Positions 7,849 to 14,531 of a stretch of DNA of 64,000 bases are shown here, piece after piece. The position numbers were made by a program, and so were the translations under genes. The stretch lies in the NCBI RefSeq assembly GCF_001894945.1, contig NZ_BCXE01000025.1, positions 108,422 through 172,421 on the forward strand. Direction: 5' to 3'. Source of the stretch: Rhodococcus ruber NBRC 15591. Lineage in GTDB: Bacteria > Actinomycetota > Actinomycetes > Mycobacteriales > Mycobacteriaceae. The notes below the pieces were generated by a model. It made no database searches. It was not told where the DNA came from and was given only the letters and a program-made list of their open reading frames with translations. The number at the start of each line of letters is the position of its first letter. The first letter of the stretch is position 1.

Positions 7849-10313
7849 GATGCGCCTCCGCTCGTGTCGACGACGGTCTCGGTCGCGGTGCCGGAAGGAC
7901 CGCCCACGGTGTCGGGAACGTCGGTGCCCACCGGTCGTGAGGCGGTGGTCGTCGGCGCGGCGGACGGTGTGCCGTCCCCGGCCAGGAGACGCTCGGCCCG
8001 GGCGGCGCCGGTCTTGAACAGTGGCTGTTTCGACGCCGGATCCCAGTCGGTGACGGTCAGTTCGTTGGCGGCGCGGCCCTCGGAGTCGCCCGGCTCGTGC
8101 CCGCCGGGGGTGTCCCAGTAGCCGTAGTGGAACGGCAGGAACAGCACGCCGGGGCGGATGCCGCTGATCCGCAGCCGTGCCTCCACCCGGCCACGCGGGG
8201 TGGTGATGAGCAGCAGGTCGCCCTCCCCCCAGCCGTGCCGCTGGGCGTCGGAGGCGGACATCTCCACCCACACCTCGGGGGCGGCGTTCTGCAGCTGCGG
8301 TGCCCGCCCGGTCTTGGTGCGGGTGTGGAAGTGATAGAGGGTCCGCCCGGTGGTCAGCAGGTAGGGGAACTCCTCGGAGACCACCTCGTGCGGGGGCAGG
8401 TACTCCCCTGCCTTGATCACGGCCTTGCCGAGGGGGTTCATCGCCTTGTACTCGGTCGGTTCGAGCGGGGCGCCGGTGACCATGTCGCGACCGTAGCTCT
8501 CGCAGTAGTCCGGTGCGCTCCAGAACTTCCCGTCGGCGTAGAGGCGCTCGGTGCCGTCGGGGTGCTCGTCGTTGCAGGGCCATTGGATGCCGCTGCCGCC
8601 GCGGAGCCTGTCGTACGAGAGGCCGGTGTAGTCGCACGGCCGTCCCGCGGTGCACTGCTTCCAGGCCTCGAACGCCTCTTCCGGCGTGGACCACTTGACC
8701 AGGGGCTGCCCGTCCTTGTCCTGCAGTCCCAGCCGGCGGGCGTAGTCGAGGAAGATGTCCAGATCGGGCCGGGCCTGCCCGGGCGGGTCGACGGCCTTCT
8801 CCGACAGGTGCACGGTGCGGTCGACATTGGTGAACGTGCCGGTCTTCTCCCCCCACGTGGCGGCCGGCAGCACGACGTCCGCGAGTTGCGCGGTCTCGGA
8901 CAGGAAGATGTCCTGCACGACGAGGAAAAGCCTTTTCTGGGACAGGATTTCGCGGATGCGGCCGAGTTCCGGCAACGACACCGCCGGGTTGGTGCCGTTG
9001 ACGTACAGGAACCGGATCGAACCGTCCTCGACGTACCGCATCATCTGCATCAGGTGGGTGGGCGCGGTGTAGTGCGGGATCCGCATCGGGTCGATGTTCC
9101 ACACCCGCCCCAGCTCCTGGATGTGTTCGTCGTTGGCCCAGTTCCGGAACGCCGGCAGGTCGCCGTCGGCCCCGCACTCGCGGGTGTTCTGCGCCGTGGG
9201 CTGGCCGTTCATCTGCAGCACCCCGCACCCCGGCTTGCCGAGCATGCCGCGGATCAGGTGCACGTTGTTCACCTGGACGGCAGCGGCGGTGGCCTGATGG
9301 GACTGGTAGAAACCCTGCAGCACGGTGGACAGCAACCGTTCGGCGGTGCCCAGGAGCCGGGCGGCCGCCCGCAGGTCGGCGAGCGGGACGTCGCACACCT
9401 GCGCGACCTTCTCCGCCGGGTAGCCCTCGAGTTGCTTCTCCAGCTCGTCGAAGCCGACGGTGTGGGCGTCGACGTAGTCGCGGTCGATCCAGCCGTGCCG
9501 CACGATCTCGTGCAGCAGCCCGTTCATCAGCATCACATTGGTGCCGGGCCGGGGTGCGAGGTGCACGGTGGCCGCGCGCGCCACCGGCGTCTCCCGCGGG
9601 TCGACGCAGACGATCGCCGGGGGGTTCGGGCCGGCGAGCCGGTCGAGCACCCGGGTCCACAGCACACTCTGGGTCTCGGCCATGTTGTGCCCGTACAGGG
9701 CGATCACGTCGGCGTGGTCGATGTCGGTGTACGACCCCGGTTGACCGTCGCACGCGAAGGACTCCTTCAGCGCCGCGGCCGCCGTCGCCGTGCACAGCCG
9801 GGTGTTGCCGTCCATGTGGTTGGTGCCGATGCCGCCGTGTCCGATCAGCGCCAGCGTGTAGTACTCCTCGAGGAAGAGCTGACCGGTGGTGTAGAAGCCG
9901 ATCGAACTCGGACCGCGTTCGGCCAGCAACTCCTTCGTGCGCCCGGCGACGGCGTCCATCGCCGTGTCCCAGTCCGTCTCCACGAGCGCACCGTCGCGCC
10001 GGATCAGCGGTGTGGTCAACCGATCCGGCGAATGGTTCGCCTGCCAGCCGAACAGGTCCTTCGGACCGAGCCGGCCGTGATTGACCCGGTCGACCGCCCG
10101 GCCCCGCACGCCCACGATGCGCCCGTTCTCGACGGCGATGTCCAGCCCGTCCCCGTTCGAGTGCAGGATCGTCGCCGACTGCACCCAGGTGTCGACGTCG
10201 TCCTCGTCCACCCCCTCGGCGAGATACATGTCCACCCTGGTCGGCCACGTCTCACCGGGACCGTAGGGAGTGCGAGCACCCCACGGGTCCCGGATCCGGT
10301 CCGTACGCGTCAT
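7845..10313 (-). CDS. Bis-MGD molybdopterin oxidoreductase (NasA/FdhA superfamily) lacking the N-terminal Fe-S motif
   Basis: An 822-residue member of the DMSO reductase superfamily. Recognisable parts are an N-terminal region (NGRIVGVRG, NHGRL), the Mo-ligand region GNTRLCTAT where Cys would ligate Mo as in assimilatory nitrate reductases, the GxNMAE segment, and a C-terminal molydopterin-binding domain (LTTGRTLYHFHTRT, ANELTVTDWDP). The CxxCxxxC...C set that normally holds a 4Fe-4S cluster is absent: the first cysteine of the whole protein is the putative Mo ligand, and the usual RLCxKG reads RLGPKD. The start is taken at the internal ATG 10313, since the frame extends 33 bp further without a ribosome site. 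No Tat signal is seen, so it should be cytoplasmic. Substrate unknown. Confidence 0.85.
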   Translation of the reverse strand: MTRTDRIRDPWGARTPYGPGETWPTRVDMYLAEGVDEDDVDTWVQSATILHSNGDGLDIAVENGRIVGVRGRAVDRVNHGRLGPKDLFGWQANHSPDRLTTPLIRRDGALVETDWDTAMDAVAGRTKELLAERGPSSIGFYTTGQLFLEEYYTLALIGHGGIGTNHMDGNTRLCTATAAAALKESFACDGQPGSYTDIDHADVIALYGHNMAETQSVLWTRVLDRLAGPNPPAIVCVDPRETPVARAATVHLAPRPGTNVMLMNGLLHEIVRHGWIDRDYVDAHTVGFDELEKQLEGYPAEKVAQVCDVPLADLRAAARLLGTAERLLSTVLQGFYQSHQATAAAVQVNNVHLIRGMLGKPGCGVLQMNGQPTAQNTRECGADGDLPAFRNWANDEHIQELGRVWNIDPMRIPHYTAPTHLMQMMRYVEDGSIRFLYVNGTNPAVSLPELGRIREILSQKRLFLVVQDIFLSETAQLADVVLPAATWGEKTGTFTNVDRTVHLSEKAVDPPGQARPDLDIFLDYARRLGLQDKDGQPLVKWSTPEEAFEAWKQCTAGRPCDYTGLSYDRLRGGSGIQWPCNDEHPDGTERLYADGKFWSAPDYCESYGRDMVTGAPLEPTEYKAMNPLGKAVIKAGEYLPPHEVVSEEFPYLLTTGRTLYHFHTRTKTGRAPQLQNAAPEVWVEMSASDAQRHGWGEGDLLLITTPRGRVEARLRISGIRPGVLFLPFHYGYWDTPGGHEPGDSEGRAANELTVTDWDPASKQPLFKTGAARAERLLAGDGTPSAAPTTTASRPVGTDVPDTVGGPSGTATETVVDTSGGAS

Positions 10314-10364
10314 ACCGGAGGCGCTACCCCCTGCGCAACGAACCAAACCTGCCGCCGACGGAAC

Positions 10365-10808
10365 TCAGTGGGAACGAGGAAGGCGCACGATGTGGAGGAA
10401 GAAGTTGTCGATCCGCCGGATCACCTCCGCGAACTGCGGGAAGTCGACCGGCTTGGTGATGTAGGCGTTGGCGTGCAGCCGGTAGCTGCGCAGCAGGTCC
10501 TCCTCGGCGGCGGACGCGGTGAGCACCACCACCGGGATGTGCCGCAGTTCCGGGTCGGCCTTGATCTGTGCGAGGACCTCCCGGCCGTCGTAGCGGGGCA
10601 GGTTCAGGTCGAGGAGGATCAGATCGGGCCGCGGCGCGTCGGCGTAGGGGTCGCGCCGGAAGAGGAAGCTCAACGCCTGCTCACCGTCGCGTACGACGTG
10701 CAGTGCGTTGGTCAGTTTGTGGTCCTCCAGGGCCTCGCGGGTCATCAATTCGTCGCCGGCGTCGTCCTCGACCAGCAGAACGACGATGGGTTCGGCGGGC
10801 TCGGTCAT
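10365..10808 (-). CDS. Single-domain CheY-like response regulator (Rcp1-type)
   Basis: A 147-residue stand-alone receiver. The acidic pair is in VEDDAGDE, the phosphoacceptor is Asp67 in [13 protein letters not shown], the Thr is in VVLTAS and the Lys in YITKPVDF. The sequence style ([31 protein letters not shown]) matches Rcp1-type regulators that pair with phytochrome or PAS-type histidine kinases. There is no output domain, so it acts by protein contact. It lies just upstream of the molybdoenzyme on the same strand (51-bp gap) and is divergent from the DUF1330 gene. No kinase is nearby. Confidence 0.88.
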   Translation of the reverse strand: MTEPAEPIVVLLVEDDAGDELMTREALEDHKLTNALHVVRDGEQALSFLFRRDPYADAPRPDLILLDLNLPRYDGREVLAQIKADPELRHIPVVVLTASAAEEDLLRSYRLHANAYITKPVDFPQFAEVIRRIDNFFLHIVRLPRSH

Positions 10809-10850
10809 GTGGTGGGCTCCTGAACCAGGGGTGCACGGAACGTTCTCCGA

Positions 10851-10865
10851 CCGTACGCGGTACGG
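10851..10865. promoter_or_regulatory. Perfect palindrome CCGTACGCGGTACGG between divergent genes
   Basis: A 15-bp perfect inverted repeat (6-bp arms, 3-bp centre) in the gap between the CheY-like gene and the divergent DUF1330 gene. Position and symmetry suggest an operator for a dimeric regulator. No candidate regulator is evident. Confidence 0.35.
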
Positions 10866-10953
10866 CAGCGACTGCGGTTCGGCCCCCACGACCGGCCGCC
10901 GCGCCGGCAGTCGGAGAGCACGGCGTGTCCGATGTTGTGCCAGACTCCGGAAC

Positions 10954-11328
10954 ATGGCTGTCGATCCACGTGGTGCCGACCTGAAGCGCTTTCTCGCCGA
11001 GGACCCGGGCGGGCCGGTGGTGATGCTGAACCTGCTGCGGTTCGGCACCGGTGGTCGCGAGATCTACGCCCGCTACGCCGACGCCCTCCACGAGACGTTC
11101 CTGCCGCGCTACGGCGGCGAGGTGCTCTACGCGGGCGACGGGTCGACCGCGCTCGTGGCGGAGACCGGGCAGGACTGGGACGCGGTCCTGCTCGTGCGCT
11201 ACCCGACGCGGCGTGCCTTCTCCGAGATGGTCGCCGACCCCGAGTACCAGCGGGTCACGGCGTGGCGCACCGACGCGCTGCAGGAGGCTGTCCTGCAGGC
11301 GACGGTGCCGTGGCCGGTGCAGTCCTGA
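10954..11328 (+). CDS. DUF1330-family protein
   Basis: A 124-residue protein of the dimeric alpha-beta barrel type. The DUF1330 pattern is visible: [10 protein letters not shown] near the start, then [39 protein letters not shown], and a terminal segment with the alternating hydrophobics of a ferredoxin-like fold. Family members are small cytoplasmic proteins of uncertain role. The start is ATG 10954; the frame is open upstream but lacks a ribosome site. It runs toward the convergent Balon homologue, with only 9 bp between stops. Confidence 0.85.
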   Translation: MAVDPRGADLKRFLAEDPGGPVVMLNLLRFGTGGREIYARYADALHETFLPRYGGEVLYAGDGSTALVAETGQDWDAVLLVRYPTRRAFSEMVADPEYQRVTAWRTDALQEAVLQATVPWPVQS

Positions 11329-11337
11329 CACCGGCCG

Positions 11338-12429
11338 TCAGTAGCGCAGCAGGGCGCCGATGCCGTCCGCCGGCGTGAGGCGCTCGTCCATGCGGAGCAC
11401 GGCGGCGCCGGTGGCCACGGCCGCGAACGGCAGGGCTTCGTCGGCGCGGCAGACGCGCTCGCTGCCCGAACCCATCTCGGACAGCGCTCCTGCGTCGGCG
11501 GCCACGAGCGACGGGTCGTCGCCCACGAGCACCGTGGTGTCGTCGAGGTCCCCCAGGATCAGCGTGTCGACCCGCCGTTCGCGCAGCGCCGCCGTCACCT
11601 CGGTCACCCCTTCGACGGCCAGGCCGGTTCCGGCGCCGGCCCGATAGCGCTCGGCCACGTCGTCCATCTCGGCGAGGCGACGCTGCGCCAGTTCCTCCTG
11701 GATGACATCCCGGATCCGCTCGCGGTCGGAGCCGTCGGCGCGAGAACCGGTCTGCACCTGCACCAGGACGTCGCCGGTGCGCTGGGGCAGGGCCTCCGCC
11801 AGGTCCGTGCGGGAGCGGACCTCGCCGATCACGAACACCGGCTCGGCGTGGTGCTCGTCGGCCAGTTCGGTGATGCGGTCGGCGGCGGCGGCGATGTTGC
11901 GGCGCCGCTGCTCCTCGACGTTGGGTTCGGGATCCCCGTAACCGGGCGACTGGGCGCCGGCCGCCTTGTGGATCGGGTAGCCCTCCCCGGCGACCGTCTC
12001 CTCGTGGAGCACGCCGCCGTGCCGGTCGTAGACGGTCAGGTCGCCGCCCGCGTGGTCGACGGCGGCCACGAGGTAGGGCCGGCCGCTCGTGCCGTGTTCC
12101 ACCAGCGGGAGCAGGTAAGGCATGTCGGACAGTCGCACCTCGGTGCGCAGCGGCGGGCGCACGAGCCGCTCGTGCACGAGTACCCCGTCCGGGTTCGCGA
12201 CGATCGCGCGGCCACCGCTGCCGACCGCCGCCGGCGCCTCGGTCACCGCGCGCTCGACGTGGCCGAGCACGGCCCGCGGAGTCCCGAGTTGTTCCAGTTG
12301 CTCCGCGATGGAACGCCAGGTCAGTTCCGCAACCTTTGCCGCATCCTCGGTCGCGTGCGAATCCTCGTAGTACACCGAGGCGAACGGGCCGGTCGCGGTG
12401 GTGAAGTCTGCGAATCGATCGGCGTGCAC
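11338..12429 (-). CDS. Rv2629-family (Balon-type) ribosome hibernation factor
   Basis: A 363-residue protein of the Rv2629/baeRF group, related to archaeal-eukaryotic eRF1/Pelota. The C-terminal half has the eRF1 domain 3-like pattern (RRVDTLILGDL, PFAAVATGAAVLRMDERL), and the middle has the baeRF core with EPVFVIGEVRSRTDL and ERIRDVIQEELAQRR. Balon, described in Psychrobacter, binds the ribosomal A site in cold or stress; Rv2629 is its mycobacterial relative and belongs to the dormancy regulon. The start is GTG 12429 behind AAGGAG. I do not see a clear DosR box upstream. Likely role: protecting idle ribosomes. Confidence 0.85.
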   Translation of the reverse strand: MHADRFADFTTATGPFASVYYEDSHATEDAAKVAELTWRSIAEQLEQLGTPRAVLGHVERAVTEAPAAVGSGGRAIVANPDGVLVHERLVRPPLRTEVRLSDMPYLLPLVEHGTSGRPYLVAAVDHAGGDLTVYDRHGGVLHEETVAGEGYPIHKAAGAQSPGYGDPEPNVEEQRRRNIAAAADRITELADEHHAEPVFVIGEVRSRTDLAEALPQRTGDVLVQVQTGSRADGSDRERIRDVIQEELAQRRLAEMDDVAERYRAGAGTGLAVEGVTEVTAALRERRVDTLILGDLDDTTVLVGDDPSLVAADAGALSEMGSGSERVCRADEALPFAAVATGAAVLRMDERLTPADGIGALLRY

Positions 12430-12566
12430 AGCTACTCCTTCGTCGGTGCCTCACGGTCTCTCGATTCGTGTGCCCCCGACCCGCGCGAGTAAACGTGCCC
12501 GCACCGATCCGGCGGCAATTTCCGTCCGCGCGGTTTACCTGCCGCAGAATCGGCAACCCTGCACCC

Positions 12567-12782
12567 ATGGCGTCCTCGGTGAACGTGCCGTCGTGGCACG
12601 TCCACGGCTCGTCGATGCCCCCGCACGTGATGCCCCCGCACGTTCGGAGTCCGGACCTGCACCACGACCGGCGGTGGGTCCGCGGGTCGTACGCGCGGTC
12701 GGGCGGCGCGACGAGGCTGTCAGGCGAGGCGCTGTCAGGCGAGGCGACGGGCACGACGATCCGCAGAAGGGAAGGGCCATGA
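12567..12782 (+). CDS. Candidate 71-residue protein coupled to the glycosyltransferase
   Basis: An ATG-initiated frame of 72 codons whose stop overlaps the glycosyltransferase start as ATGA. The third codon positions of the first fifty codons are almost all G or C, as expected for coding DNA here. The protein is His/Pro/Arg-rich with two exact five-residue duplications (MPPHVMPPHV and LSGEALSGEA), each from a perfect 15-bp tandem repeat. There is no obvious ribosome site and no known domain. The alternative is that this is only the 350-bp leader region between the Balon gene and the glycosyltransferase. Confidence 0.35.
   Translation: MASSVNVPSWHVHGSSMPPHVMPPHVRSPDLHHDRRWVRGSYARSGGATRLSGEALSGEATGTTIRRREGP
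12614..12643. repeat. 15-bp perfect tandem duplication
   Basis: Two identical copies of GATGCCCCCGCACGT, back to back. Within the candidate small gene at 12567-12782 the duplication keeps the frame. Confidence 0.85.
12716..12745. repeat. 15-bp perfect tandem duplication
   Basis: Two identical copies of GCTGTCAGGCGAGGC, back to back, 72 bp after the other 15-bp duplication and again frame-preserving for the candidate small gene. Confidence 0.85.
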
Positions 12783-13999
12783 AGATCGCGATGGTGTCCG
12801 AGCACGCAAGCCCCTTCACGGTCCCCGGCGACGTCGATGCGGACGGCCGGAAGGTGCACGTCGCCGAGCTGTCGGCGGCGCTGGTGCGCGCAGGACACGA
12901 CGTGACCGTCTACACCCGTCGCGACGACCCCGACATACCCGAGCGAGTCCCGACCGACGACGGGTACGAGGTGGTCCACGTCCCCGCCGGTCCGCCGGCT
13001 CCGCTGCCGGCGGACGAGCTGCTCCCACGGATGGGTGAGCTCGGTACCTTCCTCGAACGGGAATGGACGAGGGATCGGCCCGACGTCGCCCACGCCCACT
13101 GCTGGATGCCGGGGATCGCGACGCAGCTCGCCGCCCGCACCGTCACGGTGCCCACGGTGCAGACCTTCCACACCCTGGGTGTGGTGGAGAGCCGGCACCG
13201 GGGCGGGGCGCAGACCGGGTCGCCGAACCGGATCCGTATCGAGCGGCTCCTGGCGCGCGGCGCGAGCCGGGTCGCCGCCACCTGCACGGACGAGGTGTTC
13301 GAGCTCGCCGCGCTGGGCCTGCCCCGCACCCGCACGTCCGTCGTGCCCTGCGGGGTGAACCTCGCGCAGTTCGCGCCCACCGGCCCCGAGGCTCCGGCGC
13401 GCGGGCCGGGGCGCCGCATCGTCGCTGTCGGGCCGCTCGTGCCGCGGATGGGCTTCGACGTGGCGATCCGGGCGCTGGCCCTGCTCCCCGGCACGGAACT
13501 GGTGATCGCCGGCGGACCGGCGGACGACGGCGCCCCCGACGAGGCCGCACGTCTGCGCGCCGTCGCCGGGGACCACGGCGTGCTCGACCGGGTGCACATG
13601 ACCGGGCACGTGTCCCGGACGGACATGCCGGCGCTGTTGCGGTCGGCGGACGTCGTCGTATGCACGCCCTGGTACGAACCGCTCGGCCTGGTGCCGCTCG
13701 CAGCCATGGCGTGCGGGCGGCCGGTGGTGGCCACCGCGGTCGGCGGCCTGCTCGACACGGTCGTCGACGGGGTCACGGGCACGCTGGTGCCCCCGCACGC
13801 GGCCGACGCGGTCGCGGCGGCGGTACACACCCTGCTCACCGACGACGTCCAGCGCACCGCCTTCGGTCTCGCCGGCCACGACCGGGCGAGCACCCGCTAT
13901 TCGTGGGACCGTTCCGCGGCCGACGCCGTGCGCACCTACGAGAGGTGCGTCCCGGCGGATCCGCGGTCGGTGCGGTCCGTACGCTCCGGAGCCCGCTGA
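12779..13999 (+). CDS. GT4-type (GT-B fold) glycosyltransferase
   Basis: A 406-residue retaining glycosyltransferase. The N-terminal Rossmann half has MKIAMVSEHASPF and the GRKVHVAELSAALVRAGHDVTVYTRR segment typical of GT4 enzymes, then DVAHAHCWMPG. The C-terminal half carries PWYEPLGLVPLAAMACGRPVVATAVGG, the EX7E-type nucleotide-sugar binding region. It resembles MshA-like and mannosyltransferase-type enzymes, but the acceptor is not readable. AAGGGAAGGG precedes the ATG at 12779. It has no membrane segment, so it is cytosolic or membrane-associated. A CopR-type box lies just past its stop. Confidence 0.85.
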   Translation: MKIAMVSEHASPFTVPGDVDADGRKVHVAELSAALVRAGHDVTVYTRRDDPDIPERVPTDDGYEVVHVPAGPPAPLPADELLPRMGELGTFLEREWTRDRPDVAHAHCWMPGIATQLAARTVTVPTVQTFHTLGVVESRHRGGAQTGSPNRIRIERLLARGASRVAATCTDEVFELAALGLPRTRTSVVPCGVNLAQFAPTGPEAPARGPGRRIVAVGPLVPRMGFDVAIRALALLPGTELVIAGGPADDGAPDEAARLRAVAGDHGVLDRVHMTGHVSRTDMPALLRSADVVVCTPWYEPLGLVPLAAMACGRPVVATAVGGLLDTVVDGVTGTLVPPHAADAVAAAVHTLLTDDVQRTAFGLAGHDRASTRYSWDRSAADAVRTYERCVPADPRSVRSVRSGAR

Positions 14000-14034
14000 G
14001 ATGCTCGGGCCACGGCCGCGACGGGACTTCCGGG

Positions 14035-14052
14035 ATCTTCACGGAATCTTCA
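14035..14052 (-). promoter_or_regulatory. CopR-type box (TGAAGAT-N4-TGAAGAT)
   Basis: On the minus strand two perfect TGAAGAT half-sites start 11 bp apart; on the plus strand it reads ATCTTCACGGAATCTTCA. It lies 33 bp upstream of a possible -10 (TACTCT, 14086-14091) serving the micro-ORFs at 14202-14368. It is the same motif as the seven boxes in the copper region 21-40 kb to the right. Confidence 0.65.
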
Positions 14053-14134
14053 CGGATTCGGCCTACGGGCACGCCGCGGAGACGTTACTCTTGCAAACAA
14101 GGTTGAGAAGCAGCCGGTTTCGTCTCGTAGAGGC

Positions 14135-14177
14135 GACTGCTGCGCTCCCTGCCCGGACGGGCGTTGCTCCAGCAGTC
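14135..14177 (+). promoter_or_regulatory. Stable hairpin in the 5' leader of the micro-ORFs
   Basis: GACTGCTG (14135-14142) pairs with CAGCAGTC (14170-14177), enclosing an inner GCCCG/CGGGC stem. It sits between the inferred transcription start near 14098 and the ribosome site at 14190, so it could be a structured leader, attenuator or small RNA element. I cannot match it to a known riboswitch class. Confidence 0.4.
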
Positions 14178-14201
14178 GGAAGTGTCGACGGAGGAACAGC
14201 C

Positions 14202-14279
14202 ATGGTCCATCTGCTCGCCATCCTGACCACACCCCGCGGGTGCGGTCTCCGAAGCGCGGCACGGCAGGTGCAGCCGTGA
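14202..14279 (+). CDS. 25-residue micro-ORF, possible leader peptide
   Basis: An ATG behind a well-placed GGAGG (14190-14194) opens a 26-codon frame. The peptide is hydrophobic at the start (MVHLLAILTTP) and then basic with one Cys (RGCGLRSAARQ). Its stop overlaps the next micro-ORF start as GTGA (14276-14279). The ribosome site and overlap argue for real translation, perhaps as a leader peptide controlling the next frame. No homologue is recognised. Confidence 0.5.
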   Translation: MVHLLAILTTPRGCGLRSAARQVQP

Positions 14280-14368
14280 CCGCCAATGTCGTCCTGCTGC
14301 TGTTCGTGCTGGCAGCAGGTATCGGCGGCACCGCAGCGTTGCAGGGGGCGCTGCGGCGTCGCCGCTGA
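14276..14368 (+). CDS. 30-residue single-pass membrane micro-protein
   Basis: A GTG start coupled to the preceding micro-ORF opens 31 codons. The peptide has one hydrophobic helix (VVLLLFVLAAGIGGTAALQ) followed by an RRRR tail, the layout of a single-pass small membrane protein with cytoplasmic C-terminus. In shape it recalls KdpF-like or regulatory micro-proteins, but no kdp genes are near. With a CopR-type box upstream it may be copper responsive. Its last codons fall inside the first unit of the 23-bp repeat array. Confidence 0.45.
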   Translation: MTANVVLLLFVLAAGIGGTAALQGALRRRR

Positions 14369-14464
14369 TTCCACAGCGGCATCACCGCCGATACGACAGC
14401 GGCGTCGCCGCCGATGTCACAGCGGCGTCGCCGCTGATTCCACAGCGGCGTCGCCGCCGAGTGC
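14350..14464. repeat. Five-unit 23-bp array of palindromes upstream of the EthA-like gene
   Basis: Five contiguous 23-bp units begin at 14350, 14373, 14396, 14419 and 14442. The core of most units is the 15-bp palindrome AGCGGCGTCGCCGCT or a one- to three-base variant, followed by GATTCC, GATACG or GATGTC. There are no unique spacers, so it is not a CRISPR array. It ends 67 bp before the monooxygenase start and could be a multi-site operator or a minisatellite. Confidence 0.85.
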
Positions 14465-14531
14465 TCGGCGCGTTGGTAGTGTCTGCGTCAGCTGCCCCGG
14501 TCGCCCAGACCCCCGGGAACGGAGAAGCGCG

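Noticed and set aside
8097..10823. A 908-codon open frame on the plus strand across the molybdoenzyme
   Set aside because: It is antisense to a clearly recognisable gene; the composition is biased toward Val, Gly, His and Arg, as expected for a frame mirrored from high-GC coding DNA.
11255..13879. An 874-codon minus-strand open frame over the Balon and glycosyltransferase genes
   Set aside because: It crosses two real genes of different strands and has no domain; typical of high-GC antisense frames.
14350..14464. CRISPR array
   Set aside because: Units are contiguous with no unique spacers, the unit is 23 bp, and there are no cas genes.
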